From positions 88,582,616 through 88,646,615 of the forward strand of contig CM041294.1 in NCBI GenBank assembly GCA_023052935.1: 64,000 nt of DNA, given 5' to 3'. Positions 55,840-64,000 of the stretch are shown here, in pieces. A model generated the notes under the pieces. That model did not search any database. It was not told the origin of the DNA and saw only the letters and a program-made list of their open reading frames with translations. This stretch comes from Piezodorus guildinii (taxonomy: Eukaryota > Arthropoda > Insecta > Hemiptera > Pentatomidae). The translations under genes were made by a program, and so were the position numbers. Positions within the stretch are counted from its first letter, which is position 1, and each line of letters opens with the position of its first letter.

Positions 55840-57516
55840 ATGTCCACTGACAAAAATTCAATCATGGATACGGACGATGACACAGCCTTTAGTGAAGTTA
55901 GCGAAACGGATTCGCAGTATTTAAAACGTCGAACGCTCCAGAAACGTGATAGGAATGTACTACCGGGTTCCGCAGGGAACTCACCCAACAAGAAAAAAAA
56001 AAGAAAGCCAAGTCTAAACAAACACTTCCAACCGAAAACGAAAATCAGAGTTCAAACTCAGCCAACACAACTCCATCTCAAACTACTTCTCACGACCTAC
56101 CTTCCAGCAATAACATTGCAGCCACCAATAATTCGTCTAATGCTCCTTTGGCACCCGAGAATCAAACGAACCCGAGCCGCCACCTATATATGTCAGTAAC
56201 ATTCGTGACTTCATGAAGTTTGGCCAGGAAATCTCAGCTCTGATTGGACAACAAAATTTTCAATGTTTTTCAAGATTACAAGACATCAAGATTAACACTC
56301 CAAATAAAGACATTTATAAAAAATTAGTTTACCACTTAACACAGAAAAAGTACGACTTTCACTGTTATCAGCTGAAAGAAGAGAAACCTTATAGAGTGGT
56401 TTTACGAGGTCTTCACAGCACCACCCCCACAGAGGCCATCAAGAAAGACCTAGACGAATTAGGATTTAATGTTAGACACATATCATGCATCACTCATTCT
56501 GTTCAAAAGTATCCTCTGCCCTTATTCTTTGTAGACCTTGAACCAGCACCTGGTAATCATGAAATCTTCAAAGTCAATAGGCTTGTATACTCCTGCATTA
56601 GATTTGAGGAGCCCAAGATGAGACCTGAAATTGTACAATGCGCAAACTGCCAAACTCTAGGGCACACGAAAACCTATTGCCACCATCCCCCCAGATGTGT
56701 CAAATGTGCAGGATCTCACGCTTCCAGCACCTGCCAAAAATCTAGAGACACCCTGCAAAATGTGCTTTGTGTAGTGAAGCACATCCTGCTAACTATAAAG
56801 GATGCATTGTATATAAAAACCTGCTAAGACAAAAAGGTTTATATGCAGCAGCTTTTACTCAAAGAAACTCAGAGCCAGTTAACGAAAAACCAGGCCGGTC
56901 CATCAAGAGTACACCTGTGTTCCAGCACCCTACCTTCATCGATGAGAATCAACACAGTTCGAGCTTCAACTCCAAGACCACAACCATTTCTGCAATAGCT
57001 TCTCACCATACACCACGACCTCAATCGCCTCAAACCTCAAAACAGCCTCAGCCACCCCATCATCATTCCCAGACTTCCTATGGTCCTCCCCAGACTATCC
57101 ATCCACAACCCCAAAAACCGCATCCTCAATCTCAGAATTCCCATCCAGTGTTCAAAGTCCCTAAAAGTGATCCTCAAAACTCATCCCTAAGAGTGAAGTT
57201 ACCACCACTGATACCTCCTCTGACCATTCCCAACCAGCCTCTTCCATCTATATCATCAGCTCCTGAAAACCACTCACTAGAAGCTCCATTAAACATGATC
57301 CCTTGTCAACAACCTCAGAGAAGGGTTCAACCTCCTCCAAGACCTATGAATCCTCTGCCCAAAGACACCCCCTCCTACTCCTATTCCTACCAACATTCAT
57401 CTGATATTATTCCTATTCTTTCATCCTTTCTCCTAGATCTCCAAAATACCATCAAGCCCCTTATTACTCTCCTTACTAGACTCCTTTCAGAAATCCCCTT
57501 CAATATCCCACGATGA
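55840..57516 (+). pseudogene. Jockey LINE ORF1 (Gag-like), frameshifted
   Basis: ATG 55840 starts an acidic, then Lys-rich N-terminus. Shifts occur near an A-run (about 55990), near 56170 and near 56757. Recognisable blocks are VSNIRDFMKFGQEISAL, KKYDFHCYQLKEEKPYRVVL, GLHSTTPTEAIKKDLDELGF and LPLFFVDLEPAPG. Zinc knuckles follow: CANCQTLGHTKTYCHHPPRC and CVKCAGSHASSTC, then CSEAHPANYKGC. The last 200 residues are Pro/Gln/Ser-rich. It overlaps the ORF2 start by 4 bases. Confidence 0.88.
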
Positions 57517-60210
57517 GTAGGAAGACCCTGGCTATTCTATTATGGAACGCTAATGGACTGCTTAATCACCGAGACGAGCTTGACTTATTTATTCACGACA
57601 ATAACATAGACATTGCCCTTGTGACTGAAACCCATTTCACACCTCATTCACACTTTTACATACGTGACTACATCACTCACAGATCAGATCACCCTGACAA
57701 AACATCTCACGCTGGCTCTTGTATCCTTATTCACAATTCCTTAACTCACTCCCTGATTCCTTCGACTCCAACTGACGCCATCTAATCGACTTCTATTACC
57801 TTATCCTGCCGTCCATTTAATATAACCATCTCAGCTGTATATTGCCCTCCTGGCAATTCCCTCTCCTCTCACCAATTTAATTCCTTATTTCAGTCCTTTG
57901 GTCCGCGCTTCATTGCCGGGGGAGATTACAACGCCAAAGATCAACGGTGGGGATGCCGAACATCCAACACTCGTGGCAGGATTCTCTCCCAAGTCACCAC
58001 TTCCAACAGCTATTCCGTCTTATCACCCAAAGATCCTACTTACTGGCCTACTTCCCTTAAAAAGCGCCCAGATATTCTTGATATATTCGTCACATCCCAA
58101 ATTCCCACCTTTCAATCTACAGTAAAATCCTTAGAAGACCTCTCCTCAGACCATAGCCCAGTTCTGCTGCTTCTTCATTCAGACCCTATTCATAAATCCT
58201 TCCCTCCTTCTTTAATTACAGGACATGTTGACTGGGACAACTTTCGCTCTGAACTAGAAAACGAACTTGACTTAACGATTCCACTAAAAACAGAACAACA
58301 AATTAACTTTGCTATCGAAAAACTAACAAGAACAATAGGTACTGCAATTAATAACAACTCATCACATCCCAAAAATAATTACTCCCGCGACACTAACTTA
58401 CCATATCACATTCGAAACTTATTAGCAGAGAAACGGCGAGCAAGGGCTAAGTGGCATAGGTCCAGATACCCGTCCGACAAAACATGCTATACTCATCTAA
58501 CTAACAAACTCAAAACTGAAATTAGAAAATTCAAAATACAAACATTTGACTTCACAGAAAACCTAAGACCAACTGACAAATCTTTATGGACAACTACCAA
58601 AAATTTGCTCAAATTCAAAACCTTTAATCACCCACTCCTTACCGAATCTTCTACCTGGTCTCGATCAGATGAAGAAAAGACTCAAATATTTGGTGAACAC
58701 CTTTCCAAAATATTTAATCCACATCCTGAAATCCTTAATCCAACCCATATTGACCATATTGAAGCAGAACTAACTATTCCACTCCAAATGTCCCCTCCTC
58801 CTAAAGCCTTTCATCCTTCTGAAATAATTAACGTTATCCATCAATTACGTATTAAAATAGCACCTGGTCATGATCTCATCACATCCTATATCCTAAAACA
58901 GCTACCTCGAAAAGCAATCCTCTACCTCACTTATATATTCAACGCTACTCTCCGAAACCACCTATTTCCCTGAACCATGGAATCTGTCAATAATCAAAAT
59001 GATCCCAAAACCCCAAAAGCCTCCTGAACATCCATCCTCATACCGTCCGATCTCCCTTTTACCCATCATGGGAAAGATCCTAGAAAAACTCATTTTGAAA
59101 CGTCTGTATCCGATCCTAGAAATGAATCACGTAACTCCTGACCATCAGTTTGGATTTCGGACATCCCATTCTACAATTCAGCAATGTCACCGTGTGGTGG
59201 ATGTTATATCCTCCACATTGGAGCGTGGAATGTATTGCACGGGTGCTTTTCTTGATGTAGAACAAGCGTTCGACCGAGTCTGGCACCCAGGACTCCTTTA
59301 TAAACTCCGTCAATTCCTTCCCGCTACATACTTCCTGATAATCCGTTCCTACCTCACTGATAGAACGTTCAAAGTATCATAATCGTTCCATCTTCTATTC
59401 TTCCACATTTTCTCAGTCTTCAGGTGTACCTCAGGGTAGTATCTAGGTCCCATCCTTTATACGGTATATACAGCTGATATTCCACTCCATCCTAGCACTG
59501 TCCTCACAACTTACGCGGATGACACTTGTGTGTTATCCGTCCATAATGACCCAACCGCTGCATCCCAAACCCTTCAGTCCCACATCACAGCCATTGAGAA
59601 ATGGTGTCAGAACTGGAGGATTAAAATAAATCCTAATAAATCCCACCAAATTACCTTTACCCTTCGTCGCAAACCGATGACCTCCTGCCCCACAGTATCC
59701 TTTAACAATACCCCACTCATTCCTGTTGAACAAATCCGATACCTAGGACTCCATCTTGATAAACGTCTTACATGGAATCCTCACACGAGACTAAAACGAC
59801 AAGAGACTGCCCGTAGATACCGATTACTACAACACTTACTCGACAAACGTTCAAAACTTCCAATTCATTACAAAAAGCTCATTTATATTACCGTCATCAG
59901 ACCCATCTGGACATATGGAATCGAGCTTTGGGGCTCTACGAAGCCATCTAATTCCTCCCGTATCCAATCCTTACAATCCAAAATCCTTCGAAAAATCCTA
60001 AATGCTCCTTATTTCGTCACAAATAAAATAATCCATAACGACCTTAATATCCCATTTGTTACAGACCTTTCTCGTACCAGATATACCACTTTTAATTCCA
60101 AACTCCCAGCCCATATAAACGCTCTTGTCCGCAACCTATCAACCTCACATATTCCTGACAACCCTCCTAGGCGATTGAAAAGAAGATGGCCTCGGGATCT
60201 ACTTACTTAA
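57513..60210 (+). pseudogene. Jockey LINE ORF2: endonuclease and RT
   Basis: The endonuclease opens AILLWNANGLLNHRDELDLF, then NIDIALVTETHF, GGDYNAKDQRWG and DLSSDHSPVLLL. RT reads SYRPISLLPIMGKILEKLIL, GAFLDVEQAFDRVWH, SSGVPQGSI and TYADDTCVLS. The C-terminus ends PPRRLKRRWPRDL. One TAA (57783-57785) replaces a sense codon. One-base shifts occur near 58972, 59378 and 59445. Everything else is open, so the copy is either young or written with base-calling errors. Confidence 0.9.
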
Positions 60211-61065
60211 ATAAAATCGAAGTTCTACCACTGGGTAGTTTCTTCACAAGCCTTTCACGCCCTTTATTCTAATTCAACAGTTTTACTTATTGTATTTATG
60301 TTAATACAGTTGTAAAATTCAATAAAATATGAATAAAAAAAAAAAAAAAAAAAAAAGAAATCATTAGAACCGTTTCCAATAAATCGTAAAAATGGTATGT
60401 CAGGCATATAAGCTTCTATAATATAAAATTTCAGTTTTATAAAAAATGTCGTTAAGTGAAACTAATAATTTCACGTTTAATTATATTTAAAAAAAAATTA
60501 TGTTTATTTATTTATAAATTATACATTTATTTTGGACCAACCAAATTTAAAACTTTTAAAGAAAAGGTTTACAAATTTCATTTTTAACTGAGGTTCATTA
60601 AATACCATACTTTCTGAAATACAAAATGACTAGACCCACTAGGAAGCCTGGCTCGGCTTGCTGGGCCATGAGCTACCCGCGTCTACCTGGCAACCCCTAC
60701 TTACCTACTATCATCCACTGTCGTGAAGGTGATATTTCTTTGGGATCGTAAATTCCTGTTTCCGAGGGCACCGTTGGACGGATTTCGAATCTGAAAAGTG
60801 TATTAAATTCAAGATATTGTTTTGTACTTGCGCTGTTTTGCACTTTTTTGAAAAAATGCATAACGATTTTAGATTTAAAATTTTCAAGAAGGAATTTTGA
60901 AAACTACTTTCCGGAATCTGTTCTTTAAAACGAAAAAAACGAATATTTTGAAATAAAAATTGTACTACTATTTTGATGAGATATGGCTAAAACAAAATCG
61001 AAAGACGTTTCTGTGATTTGTTGTTTTACAAACAAACTAAACTGTCGTCCCCTTTAGCCTTAATT

Positions 61066-61758
61066 TCCAACATTTTATAACTTTTGATCAGATTAAGATA
61101 AATTCTTAAGATAATTTTTTTTTATTTATCAGCATAGGGTGTAATTATTATCAAAATTACACCCATCGTGTCTCTGAACCTTAGATGATATTTATTTTCT
61201 GAACTGATTTTCGTACATTATTACTTATAATAACAGAATTATTGTAGGAGGCTCCAGTCTAATTTAGGCATTCTACAAGAGTTGGGAATGATCAACACGT
61301 TTATAAAGTCAAGAGAAACTAAGATCATGAGGATAGAAAGTAAGAGCAAGGAGAGGGACCGAGTCGTAAGACTATTTATTATGTAAAATGAAGGCTTTTC
61401 AACCATAAAGATTATTTTAGCCCTAAGCTAATAATACAGATACAATACAATAATAGTAATAATACATACATATATACAAATAATAATACATACATGGTAA
61501 ATAATAAAATACAATACTAACATTATACATAATATACGAAATAATACATACAATACGAAAATAATACATAAATATATACTAATCATAAAATACATAATAC
61601 ATAACAAATTAAAATACATAATACACTAAAACATAGATAATACTAATAATACAGATGCTAATAATACGGATACAATATTTTAAGTTAAATACAAACAATT
61701 ATATATGATAACTACATATAAGAAAAGAATAAAATAAAAATATACATACATATATATA

Positions 61759-61817
<59 letters not shown>

Positions 61818-61960
61818 TTTAAAAATCAAAAACAGGAATTTTTTTTTTTTTGTAAAATATTGATGTTTCTTTTAGATAATTCATCAGTTTGGTGGCTGAC
61901 TCCTGGGTATTTTGTAATATTGTTCCAATGTCAGTCTCCATACCAATCCCTCTTCGCTCG
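61066..61960. other. AT-rich low-complexity stretch
   Basis: ATAC/ATAATA-rich simple sequence (61430-61740) and (TA)n at 61754-61813. No gene. Confidence 0.6.
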
Positions 61961-61974
61961 GCTTCGAAGGAAAA

Positions 61975-62888
61975 TCAGTGGTACTGTGGTACTGTGAGGA
62001 TAACCCCACAGGAGGTACATTGAGGTACCCTCGTCATCAGGTAGCCGTGGGTCAGTCTTGTATGGCCAATCCTCAGTCGAGCCAGTATCACTTCCTCCTT
62101 CCTGCACAGCCGTAGGTCTGCTCGGTTGGGTTTCACCGAAGGCTCGACTACTCTAAGTTTATTCTCCCTCATAAAAAACCATACTTTTTGCCAATGTTCT
62201 ATAGCCTTTCCTTTTATGAAGGCGATTACTTCCCGCGTTGACGCATCCGGAACAAACAGACCTTCTGTGACAGCTAGTTTCGCTTTGGTATCAGCTAGCT
62301 CGTTTCCTTTTATGCCACAGTGACCAGGTAGCCATATAAATTCTATTCGGTAGAATAGTGGTAACCAACCCTCTCTAATGCCTTTAATTGTGTTAAGGGT
62401 TCTACCACAAGTGGGTCCACAGAAATTGTATTTGTTAAAGCCTTAAGAGCCGATTTGGAATCTGTGCAGATAAATGCGTTCCCAGTGCTGCTAATAAAAT
62501 CATGCACCGCGCGATTTATTGCATGCAACTCAGCGTGATATGATGAACAAAAAGGTGGTAACGAATACATTTTTACGCCCTCCGAGATTGTAGCGGAGCC
62601 CATTCCATCTGCTGTTTTGGATCCATCCGTATAGATATAAGTCCACTCGCTATGTTTCCGCTGGAATTGCAGAAATTGCGATTTCTGTTCTAATTGGCTG
62701 ATTATATCTTTGCCCCGTTTGCAGTTAATACGATGTGTTTTAGGAATTGAATGTAGCCACGGTCCTGATTGCAATAGTCGAAAGACCAGAGGTGTCGGTA
62801 AGGAATGAAGGTCAAGTTCGGATCTGTGTACAGACCATCTTTCTGGTAGTGAAAGTTTCAATTGGTTAATAGTCGTAAGACTAAACAA
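61975..62888 (-). pseudogene. I-type LINE, RNase H and C-terminal part
   Basis: Minus strand. RNase H motifs are YIYTDGSKTADGMGSATI, YHAELHAINRAVHDF and ICTDSKSALKAL, and after a one-base shift IWLPGHCGIKGNELAD (about 62300). These supply the D, E, D and late D catalytic positions. The tail VILARLRIGHTRLTHGYLM and CTSCG follows (61985-62080). RNase H after RT is typical of I-clade and related LINEs, not Jockey. RT and the 5' part are missing; the matching sequence stops near 62900. Confidence 0.87.
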
Positions 62889-63169
62889 TTCAGGGTTAAA
62901 GCAAGTGAGGGATTATAAATATTATATCGATGCTTAGTTTAAAGATCAGGACAGGATAGATGGCGAAATAAACAGACAAATAAAATCTGCTAGCAGATGT
63001 TATACTTACCTCAAAAATGGATTCATCGGGGACAAAAAAAGGTATTTATTTATTTTTTGTAAAAACTTGTTTATTCAGTACGGCCAACTAACTCTGCCCA
63101 ATACTATAATGTCCAATAATTTGATGCTTCGCCGCCAGTGCTCTGGGCACCACTTGTAGGGAACCAGTA

Positions 63170-63375
63170 ATATAGAATATTTGCTGAGATGGCTCGGCCA
63201 TATTTCTAGAATGACAGTAAAAAGAATGGCGAAGGAAGATTTGGGAAGGCGGATCCAGGAAGCCTTTGACAGAAGAGGTCTGGAATGGAAAAGGAGAGGA
63301 AGATCGATACGGGAGAGAGATCGTTGGATCAGGCTCTACAGAAAGGAGTCCCAGGCTGCACAGTTGAAAATATGA
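63170..63375 (+). pseudogene. LINE C-terminal fragment
   Basis: Reads LRWLGHISRMTVKRMAKEDL, then RGRSIRERDRWIRLYRKESQ. The RW.GH..RM......K....RGR.R.RW pattern is the usual C-terminal end of several non-LTR retrotransposon ORF2 proteins. Short; no RT nearby. Confidence 0.6.
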
Positions 63376-64000
63376 CCAACTTAGGTGGAAAAAATGTTTA
63401 AACTTGTCCATATTTAACCTTTGGGGTCCCAGATTATGGAAAAAAAATATAAAACTAATTAAATTGTTGACAGGATTGGCGAGCGCAGAGTGGTCAAACA
63501 TCAAATTGATTTGCTAAAAAATCCATAAATTTTACGTTTGAAGTCATAGAATACGGGAATAATTATACAAAAAATCTAATTGTCGCTCGGAGTTGCTGAA
63601 ACCTGCTAATAGGTGTATTTTATATCATTTAGGAAAACCTTCAAATTATAGATTGTAAAACATTTAATTCGGAGTGTTGTGTCTGAAGAAATTATGTATC
63701 TCCCAAAACGCAAAAAATCGCAAAAATTAAAAATTTGTTATATTTAAAGACTAGAAGGATTAATGAAACAAATCCTTGGGGGTTGTATAGTTTTTCGTTA
63801 TTGAATAGGGGCATACATTTACAAATCGCTAAATTAACTTTACAGGTAGATTACAATGAATATTCAATAACGAGTTTGGAAATATGTCTTACCTGTCTCA
63901 GCATGTGCCATTGTTAAATAAAAGCAAAAAGACATTGCGCTACACACACCTTGAGCATACTAAATGGCCATCGAATAAATATAATCATTAATAGTACCAT
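63376..64000. other. AT-rich end of window, nothing recognised
   Basis: Short random frames only. No RNA gene, repeat or domain identified. Confidence 0.5.

Larger units (their letters stand above)
55216..60356 (+). mobile_element. Nearly full-length Jockey-clade LINE
   Basis: Bounded by a perfect 12-bp target duplication and ending in an A-run of about 22, so both ends are defined. It is about 5.1 kb, with a 0.6-kb leader containing a T-run, ORF1, ORF2 and a short 3' untranslated region with AATAAA. The empty site is shown by the inverted partner near 53690. ORF1 carries a PRE_C2HC-type region and zinc knuckles; ORF2 carries endonuclease and RT without RNase H, the Jockey pattern. Same family as the fragment at 29.6-30.5 kb. 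Several one-base shifts, plus one in-frame TAA in ORF2, make this copy inactive as written. Confidence 0.92.
54870..61065 (+). repeat. Repeat arm split by the Jockey LINE
   Basis: 54870-55215 and 60357-61065 are continuous repeat sequence apart from the LINE. They are the inverted partner of 53265-53880. Confidence 0.7.

Noticed and set aside
61428..61619. Hydrophobic 63-codon minus frame that looks like membrane segments
   Set aside because: Made of ATAC/ATAATA simple sequence; no start context, no homologue-like motif.

Overview
The window is arthropod, most likely insect, nuclear DNA. It has spliced genes with GT-AG introns, an AT-rich background and many transposable elements, including R1-clade and Jockey-clade LINEs (the R1 clade is an arthropod lineage). 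Nothing in the sequence identifies the species. I read two host genes with reasonable support. The first is a 13-exon SLC5-type sodium/solute symporter on the minus strand (coding exons from about 51.39 kb down to 28.69 kb). The second is a secreted LDL-receptor-class-A / mucin-like protein on the plus strand (promoter and signal-peptide exon at 6.37-6.46 kb, next exon at 17.88 kb, then a degenerate duplicated repeat region to about 23.4 kb). A third possible gene is an intact, unspliced 162-codon ORF at 5.06-5.55 kb.

Layout. 1-4.9 kb: most of a GC-rich Ty3/Gypsy retrotransposon on the minus strand, with gag, pol and a tRNA-Phe-type primer site; its left end lies outside the window. 5.0-6.3 kb: the 162-aa ORF and spacer. 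6.4-17.9 kb: reads as one 11.4-kb intron of the LDLa/mucin gene. It holds a LINE relic and a four-level nest: a Jockey-like LINE is split by an (AC)n-cored interspersed element, which is split by a foldback-type element, which is split by a young LTR element carrying only a Gag-like ORF. 17.9-23.4 kb: LDLa cassettes and Thr/Ser-rich repeats. 24-28 kb: interspersed repeats. 28.7-51.4 kb: the SLC5 gene, with introns full of repeats. These include tRNA-derived SINEs, a 114-bp Helitron, a 3' Jockey fragment, a lone Gypsy gag fragment, and an R1-clade LINE inserted in an (AC)n tract. 53-61 kb: a nearly full-length Jockey-clade LINE with a 12-bp target-site duplication, sitting in a repeat that has an inverted partner 1.3 kb away. 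61.9-63.4 kb: fragments of an RNase H-bearing I-type LINE and of another LINE.

One dispersed repeat dominates the window. It is roughly 0.75 kb long, with GTAAGTGAAAGT-type inverted motifs near both ends and an (AC)n tract inside. About ten copies are visible, and the R1 LINE, the foldback element and a SINE are inserted in some of them. Almost every long reading frame, including the otherwise well-preserved SLC5 gene, carries single-base indels. Real decay and uncorrected assembly errors cannot be told apart from this sequence alone.
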